Part shown: positions 18,834 through 30,998 of the stretch, in pieces
Position numbering within the stretch: the first letter of the stretch is position 1
Layout of the letters: each line of letters begins with the position of its first letter
Assembly: GCA_037176725.1 (NCBI GenBank)
Contig: JAZBRS010000075.1
Span: forward strand, 75,022,001-75,086,000
Direction of reading: 5' to 3'
DNA from: Posidonia oceanica
Taxonomy: Eukaryota > Streptophyta > Magnoliopsida > Alismatales > Posidoniaceae
Length of the DNA: 64,000 nt
Notes under the pieces: model-generated
The model's database searches: none
What the model saw: the letters and a program-made list of their open reading frames with translations, nothing else
Told to the model about the DNA's origin: nothing
Translations under genes and position numbers: made by a program

Positions 18834-21515
18834 AGTCTCCGGTGCGAGCACTTCCTTTAGCTTGGAGGATTCTGAGGAGACAGTCTCAGAGGCGAGGCCT
18901 GAGGTCAGCCTAGACGAGGCGGGGCCCTCGGAGGTGCCCGAGGTGAGGCCAGTCGACCCCCTCCTTGCGCAGTTCGGCGAGGACGATAGCTGGTGGTGAA
19001 ACATGGTGGACTTCATCCGACGGGAGGCAGAGGGCGTCGCGAGGGATCCCCCAGACTACTGGCGAGAGCAGATCCCCAGAGACGAGGTGCTGGAGTCGGG
19101 ACCGCGTAGGGACACGTCTCGATTACAGTACGCCACTGCCACACTGGCTTCCAAGGGGCAGGTATACATTTTTCATTCTTTTCTCCTTATTTTGTTCAAT
19201 TATTTCATCCTGACTGATAATTTTCCTACTTGTTTGTAGAGTCAAGCACCGGCCGTGACCCGCTGCTACTGGGGTTAGGTCCGCCGATCCTTTGCTTTGT
19301 TGGCTTCTTTCTAGCAGGAGCGTCTAGATCGGATGGGATTTGGGCATTTCTTGTCCATCCCGGACTTTCCCCTCCGTCCGGTGTTTCTAGAGGCGGTAGC
19401 AGAGCCATGGAGCTTTCAGACGAGCTCGATCGTTACTCGGGCGGGTGAGTTTGTCCTCTCTCTTGAGGACATGGCGCGGTTGACTGATCTCCGGGTTACG
19501 GGCAGACCAGTGCTAGGGAGGGTGCGCCCGAGCTACTTGGTTTTGGCACAGGAGCTCGTTGGACGCCAGTTAGCCATGAACGAGGAGTAGCTCATGGTGA
19601 TCACTTCTGCGGTTCGTTGGGTGAGTGAGCTGGCGGAGACAGTTGACGGACCAAGTGTGGAGGCTGACCAGCAGCTGCGGGCCTTCTTGTTGGTGTTGTT
19701 CGGGGTGGTACTCTTCTCGCACTCCTCCTCGAAGCTCTCGGCGTGGTTCCTTCCCCTTCTAGCGGACTAGAGCGTGTGGTAGAGTACGCCTGGGGTGCGG
19801 CGAGCTTGGCGCACCTGTACTCCACCCTATTCTGCTTCACCGACGGCAGTTCTCGCCAGCTAGGCGGGAACCTGCCCTTCCTTCAGGTAAATCTGTATAT
19901 TTAAGCTTGTATTGTATATTATATTCTTGCTAACAACTTCCCTGTTTTGCGTGCAGATGTAGACGTGGGACCACTTCGCCTTTTTGTGCCCTGCCTGTCC
20001 TCCGGTTCCTCCTACTGGTGTCCCCTTTCCCCGGGGACTATTTTGGGCTGCTGCTGAGCAAGTCCTCGAGGTAGCTGATGACAATCGCTATGTCGGTCAT
20101 CTGCTTTTCAAGCTTCTTGTCCTGACTCAGGCAGCTTGCTTCTTATAATTTCAGCTTCTGTTTATTTGTTAATGCTGCTTGCAGACATGTATTGCTCTTT
20201 TCAGGTGGTTTGGCGTCCCTATGCTGAGGGAGAGCATGCGGACGTATGTATCCACTGCTAGAACCACTGCCGCTTCCAGCAGATTAGCAAGGCGGTACGA
20301 CAGCTTGGGCGCCGGCAGGCTCGGCCTTCACCTCCTCCTCACCGAGTTTGGCGAGAGACACGCGGCGGGGGCAGCCGTGCTCGCCACTGGGTGGACGTCT
20401 ACAGCCCGCAGCTCCTGGACTGGGCCCGTCGTGGTTCCCCCTCTTCGACGGATGCTATAGAGGAGGACGAGGTGGACTGGGCTGCGTGGATAGACCGGGA
20501 GTTTTCCTCTCTGATGATCTTCCACCGGTCTCAGTTCCTTGGGCGCGGGAACCTTCCTTTGTGGGACACAGATCCTGGGGAGGCAGTGGTTTCCCGTGCA
20601 GCCCTGTTGGAGGAGGTTCAGTCTTCTCGAACCCAGCTAGAGATAGCGGTGAGCTTTTGAATTTCATTTTGTTTATTGTTAATTCAATTTGGCTAACTGG
20701 CTTTCATTCTTTTGCAACTCAAGTCGGCCGACGAGCGGGCTCAGCAGGAGCGCCATTTGACCTAGCAGCTCTATGTTCTGACCGAGGAGATTGACCGTCT
20801 ACGGGCCTCTGCCTCTCAGGTATTTTTTACAAGTGGCTTTTGTAGTCTGGCTATGAATTGCAATAGACTTGAATCCTCCTTTTTAGCCTTCGACTAGCAG
20901 AGCTCCACCTCCGTACCGCTCAGAGGAGATCTCCCATCGCCAGGAGAAGGTAAATATGCTTTCATTTTGTTTCTGCTTTTGAAATCCCCTTGGTCTTGAT
21001 GCCATTGCTTGCAGGTCGCTTATCTAGAGGGCGAGCTGAGGGAACGGGCTGGTGACTTCATAGCCGCCAGCTCTGTCGGGTGGTAAAAGGAGCTAGAGGG
21101 GACAGTCGCTGCAAGGAATGCTCGAATCCTGGAGCTGGAGCAGCAGGTGGATGATCGGGACACTGAGATTGCCTAGTCTCAGGCGGTATGATTTGATTCG
21201 GTGCTTCTTTATGTCCTTGCTTGTATCTGACATTTGGATTGTTTCCCTCCTCAGAGCATGGCGGGGGTTATCTCCCAGCTTGAGTTCGAGCTGGGACACT
21301 ACCGAAGGTTTGCCTTTACGGCCGGTGTTAGGCTCGGGGTGCCTGTTCCTCCTGTACCGAGCTGCCGGTCGAGTAGCTACCACTCTTGGTCTGTTTCCGA
21401 GGCCCCATCAGGCGTTTCGGTTCGGCAGTCGCCTCGTCCCCCTACTGCCCCTTCTCCGACTCCTGCTCCAGCTCCTGCTTCGGCTCCTGAGGGAGAGGGA
21501 GAGAGTGCTCCCTAA
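18760..21515 (+). pseudogene. PMD-like gene with coiled-coil and Pro-rich tail, antisense inside Tat copy 2
   Basis: Lies on the strand opposite to the element's gag-pol. Exon-like blocks separated by GT...AG introns can be read: an acidic N-terminus (SLEDSEETVSEARPEV), then IRREAEGVARDPPDYWREQ ending KGQ/gtatac. Next comes RLDRMGFGHFLSIPDF with AEPWSFQTSSIVTRAGEFV and LSLEDMARLTDLRVTGRPV, then LRAFLLVLFGVVLFSHSSSKL, GAASLAHLYSTLFCFTDGSS with RQLGGNLPFLQ, and TWDHFAFLCP. VDVYSPQLLDWARRG and Glu/Arg-rich heptad-like segments (20720-21180) follow, and a Pro/Ser/Ala tail ends in a stop at 21513. The LxLEDxxxLTxLxVxGxPV and GGxLxxLQxWxxxH order is that of the plant mobile domain, a family known both as host silencing factors (MAIN/MAIL1) and inside Ty3/gypsy and Mutator elements. 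Breaks: stops at about 19000, 19278 and 19588, a frameshift near 19770, and stops at about 20764, 21085 and 21175. Confidence 0.65.
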
Positions 21516-22138
21516 CCTTTGTACTTCAGGGGTATGCCCCGGTGACTTTGTAGAACAATTATATATTTTGAAATGATCTATATTTCTGCACACTCAGTAA
21601 ACTTGTCAAATACTTCTTTTAAATTACCTTTGTTAAAGCTAAAGTGAGCTTAAGTGACCAATATGGTAAAATAATGGCCCTTAATTCAAATTAACTTGAA
21701 ACCAGCATATTCAAGTGAAATAGTATGTAAATGACATAGTTATAAGGAAAGATTTCACCTGGAAGCTTAAGAATTGAATTTTGAAGTTGTCGTCGCCTTA
21801 ACAAGCCATTAACTTGTTGAAACAAGCAACCAGAGATTCCGACAGGCCCGGATGTCCAAAAAAATATGAAACCAACGCTCACACGTGTATTTCAACTTAG
21901 TTGAACCTCTGGAATGGGCAAAATAGGCGCATGCAACTCAATCACGGATGAGGGGGCAATCCAGCCAAGTTCAGAAACTTAAGTCACTGATAAAACGTTA
22001 TACGCCTCATCAAAGGTCGCAGACTCAACTTGGTGCATTTGTACTTCAGCTTCCGGCGGATTGAGGAATCTGCCTCTCAAGATCAGCTATTAGTGTGTCT
22101 GCATTTACTGATTGGAGGCCTTACTTTATTTGTCACCT
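21516..22138. other. Noncoding spacer between the two antisense genes
   Basis: No ORF I can support. AACGTTATACGCCTCATC occurs near 21994. An AATTATATATTTTG stretch just after the PMD-like stop (about 21557) is AT-rich, as expected of a 3' untranslated region. Confidence 0.4.
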
Positions 22139-22790
22139 AGGATTTCTCCTTCGATGTCTATCATACTGAGTTCCTGATAGGCCTTACTGAGCATTTCTGG
22201 CGCTCTCCTTCAGTGGACATTCTTGCTGCCACATATCTTGGCCTGACCAGCGTTTCCACCGGAGGAAAATTTGTAGACTCTCCTTTCCTTCTTTTCAAGT
22301 GGCTGCAGGTTCATTGCCCGAGACTTGGGCCGTGAAGACAGATTTGATTAAGGAAATGGTCTGCTCTTTGTCTGCTGCCCCTATTGACATTTCCGCACCT
22401 TCCACGTGCCTTTCTCATAAGCAACAGGCACGAGGTTCTTCAGTTGAGTTGGAGTTGATAGGGCCCACCCACTTTGTAGTTTACAACTCCCATCGTTGCA
22501 TTGAGATGGTGGGGCAGAAGAAAGGGGTGCCGCCTCGGCAGAGCTTTATTCCTTGTATTCAGGTTCGGGAGCGTAGTCTTCCATCTGAAGCAGTAATGGT
22601 GTACTATATCCAGGCTCTTTGGTCGTCTCTGGACCGCCATGATGATTCAAAGGGGCCATCAACTGCTCCTTGCTGCCTACCACGGGAGGATGCGCATTGG
22701 AAATGGTATTCAAAGCTACTGCCCATACCCGACGAGTGGGTTGAAGCGACGGGTGTGCTGCGTAGGAAGAGGAAGAAGATGGTTATATAG
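22139..22790 (+). CDS. Unrecognised ORF, antisense in Tat copy 2
   Basis: I do not recognise this protein. The second half is an open frame of 163 codons (22299-22790) with QKKGVPPRQSFIPCIQV and HWKWYSKLLPIPDEWVEATG, ending in a basic RRKRKKMVI tail. Upstream in another frame (22139-22305) is DFSFDVYHTEFLIGLTEHFW, SVDILAATYLGLTSV and FVDSPFLLFKWLQ. It runs into the second half across CTGCAG/GTTCATT, which could be a frameshift or a short intron. Trp, Pro and Cys use looks protein-like rather than random. It has the same orientation as the PMD-like gene and sits between it and integrase, so it may be a second extra gene or a displaced exon of the same one. Confidence 0.4.
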
Positions 22791-24419
22791 GCAATCATTG
22801 TAATTTTTAATTTCAGGGACCATGTATCTTTTCAAGGGAATTAATATATATATATTTCATTTTTTATCCTTGTTCATGTGTTTTGAACTGTTTTGAGTTT
22901 AGAAATACACCCTAGTGGCTTTGATATTTGATCAGGGGCCCTCTGTCCAAAATCTGCAATTTTAAGTCACAGTTAAAACGTAAGACGCTCAGTATGGCTC
23001 TTATAATGTAAGACGCAAAAGGTCAGGCGTCGAACATCCTTCTGTTGATCGTTATACGCTTCAGATGGCACGTCCAACGTTGGACGCTGATATTTGCTCG
23101 TTTAACGCCCCTGGACTGTTTTCCGGCATTACCTTAGCAAATTTGTTAGTCCATCTAGGGGTATGATTGCCACTAGTCCAAAGTGCCTTTTGGAAACTCA
23201 GAAACATCTTTAACATTGTGAAATCAGCATGGTCACAAAACACTTGGTAACAACCTGTATACTTTAAGCAAACCTAACGCTATGAATGGGAATGAAATTA
23301 AGGGAAACTTAGGTTTTGAATAACAAGTATTGGCCTCAGCTTTGTTGTCTAAAGATGATATGCCAAACGAGAGACTGTCTCTTCTTGGGATCCCAGTCTT
23401 AGCTCGTAGGCAAATACCAAGCGACCGTCCTGAATAGGAAGGGTCGAGTACGACGCGGAGTTGTAAAATGTCCTGAATTTCGCATCACTGGCCTTTACTT
23501 GTTATCAGTTTCATGAGATGATTTTGGTTGGGTAGATTTTATCCTATTCACTACTTTTGGATTTTTGATTTCATTATTTTTTGGATTTTTGACTTTATCA
23601 TTTTTTTTGGAATTTTGGTTTTATATTTTTTTTCGAATTTTGATTTTATGGGAGATGAAGAATCCTCCAGGAAGTTGGGAAACTGGGGACCTCTTGGTTG
23701 GAAAACCATGACAGTTTGGTCCCTTGTGCATCCTAGAGTTAGAAAGTACCACAGACTTGCTTTGGCACCTAACTGCCCCTAGACCTAGGCCTCTGCCCCT
23801 TGCTTCTTGGTGTTCAGTGTAGGATGTGGGTAGAAGGAAAATCCATGCCCTATCCTAAGATGCTGGATGAAGATTTTAAGCCTAAACCCCTTCTAATTCA
23901 AGGTTGATTCCTACTGCGCTTAGTATTCCCCAGCTCTTCAGTTTTTGACTCTTGGACAGCTTCTTTGCTGCCGTCTTTTCCACTCTCTTTCTTTTTCTTA
24001 CACATGGACAGCTTCTTTGCTGCCTTCTTTTCTGACCCTTTTTTGCTTTCTTTTCTGGGTACTTTGGCAAGTTGTCTCACCCCTTCTGAGTGCTCGGTCA
24101 ATGGATACTTGTTCCTTAACGAACCGAGACACTCTAACATTTGGTACACTCCCCTCTTTTCTGCGCTTCTAGGTTTTGGCCTTAGATGCCTACCCAATTT
24201 GTACTAGGGTAACGCGCCTGACTCGAGGGTTGTGTGTGGACTTATTATTCATGAACTGGGAGGGGGCTCCTTATGATTTGCCTCTATCTCAATGTGGTAC
24301 CATTTCCTTTCCTTCACCCACAAGGTGTTTGTGGGGTGAGGCTAAGGCAAGATTCCTAGGCTTCAACAACAGAGGGCCCTTGAGCACAGGTAGTCTAATG
24401 GCTCAGTGTGCATATCAAG
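22791..24419 (-). other. 3' noncoding region of Tat copy 2
   Basis: No gene seen. A dense cluster of the GTTATACGC/GTAAGACGC/GTTGGACGC motif lies at 22975-23110. From 23417 onward (CCAAGCGACCGTCCTGAAT) the sequence is collinear with copy 1 from 1266; the T-rich array is at 23550-23650. The conserved plus-strand ORF seen in copy 1 is also open here (ends at 24424). Confidence 0.6.
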
Positions 24420-25560
24420 GGTAGTACCTTTTGAGGTGCAGTGCATTCTAGGGATATTCAAGCCTAGTGTCATCCTCTCTGGTCAAACAATAGGCATTGC
24501 CTGGATATGCCTCAACCACCAAGTATGGTCCGACCCAATTTGGTCTCAGTTTCCCATGCTTGCGAGGAAAGATTTCTTTAAGCACCCATTCGCCAATATT
24601 GAATTTACGTTCAATTACTTTCTTCTTATATGCTCTTGCAAGTCGTTCTTGGTGGAGGCGCGCATGCTCTGCTGCTTGCAACCACTTCTCATCTAGCAAA
24701 TCCATCTGTATACTTAATAATTGCCTCTTATCCTTGGCAGTTATCTCATCGTCGAGTTGTATCCTGAATGAGGGGACCATGACCTCAAATGGGACTACCG
24801 TCTCCATACCATAAGTAAGCGCAAACGGGGATTGGTCCGTAGATGTTCTTAGGGAGGTTCGATAGGCCCACAAGGTATCAATTAGCTTATCTGTCCAGTC
24901 ATGTCCCATGGCTCCTACCGTTTTCTTAAGGATTCAGATTAATGTTTTATTAGTAGCTTTAGCTTTCCCATTACCTTGGGGGTAATATGGCGATGAATGA
25001 TGCAAATCGATCTTAAACTTCTTACAGAGCTTTTTGAAGTCTTGGGATACGAAGATTACGTCATTGTCTACTTCCAATTTCTTTAGGATCCCAAACCTTG
25101 AGATGATAATCTTTCGTACGAACTTGCAAAGATTTGAAGCTTTGATTTCAATGAACGCTTCCACTTCAGCCCATTTGGTGAAGTACTCAGTGGCTGTGAG
25201 GATGAACTTACTCTACTTTTCAGTGTCGAATGGTCTAACGACATCAAATGCCCACATAGAGAAGGGCCACATTGTTTGAGTCGGATTCAACTTTGATGCT
25301 GGTGCATGTATTCTGTCTGCTTGGATCTGGCACTGCTTGCACCTTCTTATTTTGTTTGCGCAATCTGCCTCCATTGTGGGCCTGTAGTATCCTCTGCGCA
25401 ATATCATTTTTGCCATGAATTGAGAACTGATGTGTCCTCCACATATGCCTTCATGCATTTCTTCGATGATAACTCCAACCTCCTCATAAGTGATACAGCG
25501 CAGCTCTATTCCGCTGAAGCATCTTTTGAAAAGGACCTCGGCTCTCATGAAGTATTTTGA
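24420..25560 (-). pseudogene. Tat copy 2 integrase
   Basis: This preserves the N-terminal zinc-binding part that copy 1 lacks: HEGICGGHISSQFMAKMI and RRCKQCQIQ (His-His-Cys-Cys). The core follows with MWAFDVVRPFDTEK (first Asp), ATEYFTKWAEVEAF, LEVDNDVIFVSQDF (second Asp) and SSPYYPQGNGKAKATNK. The catalytic Glu of the DD35E triad is Lys here (AAA for GAA), so the enzyme would be inactive even without its stops (after DTEK near 25213, and after NKTLI near 24934). The C-terminus continues through LIDTLWAYRTSLR to GPYLVVEAYPGNAY, intact where copy 1 has a stop. Confidence 0.88.
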
Positions 25561-25947
25561 ATGTAGTTCTAGATGTCAAAGAACCATGGGTTCCCGTCAT
25601 CCTCTATGTCGTAGCAAACTTCAAACAAGCCTACTCTTGGTTCCCCAACTTTCCGTCTAAGCTCCACGGCCCTTGACTCAGTTGAGTTAATGGCAGGTAT
25701 CCCGTGTTGCTGAACCATTATTGTTTACTCCCAGATATCGATGGGGAACTCGATTGAGGAAGCCAACGAAGCAAGAGCATCCGCTAGTAGGTTATGACTC
25801 CGGAGGGTGTGGACGTACACCACTTGCTGAAACTGTGCCAATTGGAGGCGTGCAATGCCCTTGTATTCTTCTAGCCTTGGGTTGAGGGTTCTATATTTGT
25901 TCAGAATTTGTCTTAGAACCAACTGGGAGTCTCCGATGAGTTTCAAC
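25561..25947 (-). pseudogene. Tat copy 2 RNase H, C-terminal fragment
   Basis: The frame LKLIGDSQLVLRQI, EEYKGIARLQLAQF and HTLRSHNLLADALASLAS is the end of a gypsy RNase H, carrying the GDSQLV Asp and the SHNxxADALA Asp. It is cut at its N-terminal side by LTR A3 right at LKLIGDS. After DIWE a stop (25725) interrupts the linker to integrase. RT, the rest of RNase H and protease are missing from the other side of the LTR. Confidence 0.85.
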
Positions 25948-26639
25948 TGTAGTAATACCGGTGTTCAGATCGTCCTTGTACATTGCCAAAGCTCGTGTGC
26001 ACCGATCAGAATGAGGCTCACTATTAGCGGCTATGTCCGAGAAGGAAGACTTAACTCGAAAACATTTTAAAAAAGGAAAAAGGGGTAAGAAAAGAAGAAG
26101 ATAAGACAAAATCGGAGTCGCCACCAAGTCTATTAGATCAGGAGACAAGGAAAACCGGTGAAATGCGTGAATAATCACGCAAAACCAAGCAAAAGATGCA
26201 ATGCAAGGTATTGCAGAAGAAATGAGATGCAAATGAATGCGAATGATGTGACTCGGGCCTAGAATAAGGGCAGTATGGTCATTGCGGGCCAAGAGAGAGG
26301 GCAAGGACTCCTGTTACGTGCGGGGAATGTGTTAGGCACCCCCGACACGTCCGAGAATCGGTCTTTGTAGGCTTACGCTCGCATACGCAGGGAAATGCAG
26401 ACTATGAATGCCTATGTGCCAATGAATGCCTATCTAGATGCTCAAAGGTGTGTTCTAAGTGAGGGAATGCAATGCAGGAAAGTCAACGTGCAATCTAAGG
26501 GCTCAGCAACGCTGCTTGTGTTCCGAACCGGGCGGAACCTGGCTCGTGAGAACTCCAGGCAGTAGGCATTACTGCCCTATACGCAAGTGCAGGCGATAAA
26601 ACAAAACAACGGTGAAAACAGGAAATGCGGGCGACATGC

Positions 26640-27690
26640 AAGGGAAACAACGTAAAACACGCAAAACGGTGCGAGAAACGAAGCCGATACGCAAAACGAT
26701 ACAAGGAACGAGGTCGACGCGCAAAACGATACGAGAAACGAAGCAAGAACGTAAAACAGTGCGAAAAACATGGCAAGGACAAAAAACAGTGTGAAGAACA
26801 AAGTCGGCATGCAGAATGGTGCAAGAAACAAGCGAGACACGCAAAACGGTGCGAGAAACGAGCGAGGCACGCAAAACGATGCAAGAGACGAGCGAGGAAC
26901 GCAAAATGGCGCAAGAGACGAGCGAGGCACGTAAAACGATGCAAGAAACGAGCGAGGCACGCAAAACGGTGCAGGAAACAGAGCGGCACGCAAAACGCTG
27001 TAAGAAAACGAAACGGCACGCAAAACGGTGCAAGAAAACAAAGCGGCACGCAAAACGGTGTAGGAAACAAAACGGCACACAAAACGGTGCAAGCAAAAGA
27101 AACAGCACGCAAAACGGTGCAGGAAAAAAGCTGGAGCGCAAAACGGTGGAAGAAAACAAAGCGGGACCCAAAACGGTGCAGGAAAACAAGGCGGCACACA
27201 AAATGGGGCAAGAAAACAGAGCTGCATGCAAAACGGTGCAAGAAAACAGAGCGGCACGCAAAACGTTGCAAGAAACAGAGCGGCACGCAAAACGGTGCGA
27301 GAAACAAAGCTAGGCACGCAAAATGGTGCAAGAAAACAAGCGGCACGCAAAACGATGCAAGAAACAGAGCGGCACGCAAAATGGTGTGAGAAACAAAGCT
27401 AGACACGCAAAAAGGTACAAGAAAACAAGCGGCACGCAAAACGGTGCAAGAAAACAAAGCGGCACGCAAAACGATGTAAGAAAACAAAGCTGGCATGCAA
27501 ACTGGTGCAAGAAAACAAAGCTGGGCACGCAAAACGGTGCAAGAAAAAAAGCCACACGTAAAACGGTGCAAGAAAAAAAGTGGCACGCAAAACGGTGCAA
27601 GAAAACAATGCTGGCACGCAAAACGGTGTAAGAAAACGAAACGGCACGCAAAACGGTGCGAGAAACAAGCGAAAAAGAGTGCAAAATCCA
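26640..27690 (-). repeat. GCACCGTTTTGCGTGC minisatellite in LTR A3
   Basis: About 36 units (plus strand GGCACGCAAAACGGTGCAAGAAAACAAAGC, 28-31 bp). The 26495-27691 minus-strand frame of 398 codons crosses it and is a repeat artefact. Confidence 0.92.
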
Positions 27691-28029
27691 TGCAATGCGA
27701 ATGATATGCAAAAGGTGCTGCCGAAGTTCAAGAAGACTTACCTTGGAAATCTGGTGCCTGATCTGAAATCTGGTTGGTTCATGCTAAAGAATGCTCCGCC
27801 GGGGTCGCCCAGGTAGCTTTGTTGAGAAGATCCAACGGCCGGATCTGAAGATATCCAGACTTCAAGGCAGGAGGCCAGAACAGAGGAGAAGATAAGATCT
27901 AAGTGTAGAAGGGGCCTAAGGGGTGTGCAAAACAGGTCCTCCCGTGTAAACGGGAGCTAAGAATGCCTAAGTGTGTGCAAGGGATGCCGGATGCAAGGAT
28001 GCAATGCATGCGAGATGCAAGAAGAGACT

Positions 28030-28560
28030 TAAGGATGACTTTTCTGAAAAAGGGGACTTACATGCAATTTTGAAAAGAATGGGGGTCTGAATGCAATTTT
28101 ACAGAGTGCAGGGTTCAAAATGCAAAGTTTCAGGTGGCCATGCATCAGGACAGATTTTGAAATCGAATGGTAAATCGACATGCAATTTTGAAATCAACAG
28201 GGTTTAACATGCAATTTTTCCAGCAAAATAGGGGTCTGAGTGGTCTGGAATGCAAACAGGGGCCTATATGTAATTTTTCAAACATGCAGGGGCAAAAATG
28301 CAATTTTATAAGCAAACTATGCATTTAAATACATATTGTGAGCATTCAGAGGACCTATATGCAAATTTCAAGTCATGCAGGGTAGGAAATACAATTTTAT
28401 AAGCAAAATATGCATTTAAATGACCAACAGAGGACCTATATGCAATTTTTAAATCATGCAGGGTCAAAAATGCAATTTTATAAGCAAAATATGCATTTAA
28501 ATGCATGCTGTGCATCATGAAGGACCTATATGCAAAAATCAGATAATGCGAGGGGAAATA
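28030..28560 (-). repeat. ATGCAATTTT tandem array in LTR A3
   Basis: Units of about 65-75 bp with ATGCAATTTTATAAGC and ATATGCATTTAAATG. Same array as in LTRs B1 and B2. Confidence 0.8.
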
Positions 28561-30998
28561 ATGCAATGCAGTAAGAAAAACTGACAAATAAAACCTAAGT
28601 TAACAGATCAGGGGATTAAATTGCAAATAGGAAAACTGACAAGGACCAAAAATGCAATATAACAAGGTAAAATATGTGCCTTTAAATCAGATTAACATCA
28701 GGAGGACTAACATGCAATTAATTGATTTTTGGATTTTTTCATGCAATTTTATAAGATTAACATACGAAATTAAATGAATCTTCAACAGGGGCAGGATCTG
28801 AACGCAATAAATCAGAAACAGGAGCTAAAGAGGCAATTTAAAGGCAAAATAGCTAGTTAACAGAAAATAAACGCACAGTAGAATTACAGACCAATGGCCA
28901 CTGTAGCAGTTGCTACCAGCGGCCGTCGAAGGAGGAAGAGGGGTACTGGAGATGCGCTGACCGGCGGGTGACCTGCTCCGGAGCCGGGCGGAGCTTGCTG
29001 CAGCGTCGGCGAGCCATGGCATGGCCTGAAGCAGACCGGTGAAGACGACGGAGCTTGACAGAGAACTTTGGAGCAGACCGGTCGATCGGCGTGACGTCGG
29101 CGAGATCTGAGGACAGGGCTGCGTTCCTGAGGGTCGTGCGGAGCTAGGACAACCGTCGGGGCAGCTTTCTGCAGACCGGAGCGGCGAGGCGAGCTTTGAG
29201 CTCGCCGGAGAAGACGAGTCAGCGGCGGGTTGACTTCAGGCGACAGGCGGCGGAACCCTAGTCTAAGGGGTCGGGAAGCAGAAGAAGGAGAAAACTAAAC
29301 TACTGGGGGGAAGAGGCACCTGATTCGACGGCTGGAGCGTCCCCCCGACGTAGGTGGCTTTTGCAGAAGTCGGCGAGGATGGTCTGGCAGCTGCGGACGT
29401 CTTCGGCAGCTCGCGAGGATTGGGATCCACTCGAGGAGTTGCTCCGGAGCTTGCTGGATGCTTGGACGCAAGTTCCGCAGGCTGGCGGAAGAAATCGGAT
29501 TTTTGGGTGTTGCAGTGACAACCGGAGGTGGGGGGTGGTTCTTGTTGCTCCTCAGACCGAACGGAAGGTGCCGGTGAGCTTCTGGAGGTTCGGTGAGGGT
29601 GTTTGGAGGCTTGAATTGGTTTGTGGAGGTCTGGGTTGGAAGTTTGCAGGTGAAGTGATTTTTGGACAGAAAATGGGGGAAGTGTTTGTTGTGGTGGGTT
29701 CAGGCTGTGGAGAGTTGTTGGGCCGATGGTTTAGGGGTTCTGGAAGGTGAAGTTCGGGTGAGTTTCTGGACGGAGTTTGGAAGAATTCTGGAGACGGAAT
29801 GGGAGAGAATTCTGGAAGGCAGAGGTGATGGGTTCTGTTTTGGATTTTGAGGAACTGAGGGGTGGTTGCAGGGTGGATTTGGGTGCTGAATGGAGGGCTG
29901 TAATGGTGGTCGTTTGGGTGGATTTGGGGGAGGAATTGGGAGAAGTTTCGGAGGCGTTCGGGGCTCTGGTTTGCAGTGGGCTAAAGGAGAGGGAAATGTT
30001 GATTTTTCTGGCAGAGAAAGGAGGTGAACTGGGTTCTCTCTGGCTAGGGATCGCTCAAGGAAGAGGTGGGTGCTTTTGGGCAGTGAAAGGGGTGTGCTTC
30101 TAGTCTCTTGCTGCTGGTTCTACCTGCCTCCTATTCTACTGGTTCTGGGGCAATTAATTGCCAAGGAGAGGTGGTGGCAGGAGGTTTTGCAGGTGCACGG
30201 GCGGAGGGCGGCGCACGCCGGTCCGGCCTGAGCAGGGGCATGCGGGCGCGCAAGGACAGCAGGTGCCGGACAGTGCATTGTCGGTAGCAGAAGGTGTTTT
30301 GCAGAGAAAAAAAGAGAAGAAAGAAAAACCAGAAGAAGCGGGAGAGGAAGAAGACGGGAAGAGGAGGGATTGGTCGTGGGCCGGGCTGCGCAGAAAAAAA
30401 AGAAAAGAAGAGAAAGAAAGAAGGAGGAGGGAGGTTAGGTGGGCCGGACCAAAAGGAAAAAAAAGAGAAATAGAAAGGAAGGGAAGAAAGAAAGGAGGGA
30501 AGGAGGCGAAGAAAAAGAAAAATAAAATAAAAATAAAAATAGAAAAATGATAAAAAGTTTTGAAAACAATTCAGAGTGGTTGTTTCTTAAGTTAGGATGT
30601 TTTAATTAGGTATTTAAAGATTATTTTTAAGCTAATTAGGGTTAGAAGGATTTCTAGTTTTCATTCAAGTTTTTAGGATTTTAGTTTTTTTAAATTGTTT
30701 TTGATTTGGTTTAAATGTTTGTTAAAAGTTTTTAATTGTTTTTTTTTTTAGTTGAGTTTTTCTTATTAAGTTTTTCTTGTTAAGTTGGGATTTTTTAATT
30801 AGGCTTTTTTAATGGATTGCTTTTTAATTGGTTAGCAGGAGTTTTAGTCTTTTAGTTTTTAGGATTTTTCTTAAGTCTCTTTTAAATTGCTTTTGATTTT
30901 GTTACATTCTTTTAATATTTTCTAGTTAAGTTTTTCCTTGTTAAGCTTTTTCCTTTCTTTCTTTTTAATTAAATTGTTTTTGAAGTCTCTTTTTGTAA

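Larger units (their letters stand above)
25948..30998 (-). mobile_element. Truncated Tat LTR (copy A3)
   Basis: The minus-strand LTR ends here as GGTATTACTACA at 25948 with the subtype-A extra segment. It runs through the minisatellite, intron-like part, ATGCAATTTT array and GC-rich part, and breaks off in the AT-rich part at about 30998. The first 1.1 kb or so of the LTR, including its TGTTGACA tip, is gone. On the far side gag resumes at GGAAGCTTTCTCTGATTTT. Insertion was therefore followed by a deletion of LTR 5' end, gag C-terminus, protease and RT, and no TSD can be checked. Confidence 0.85.
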
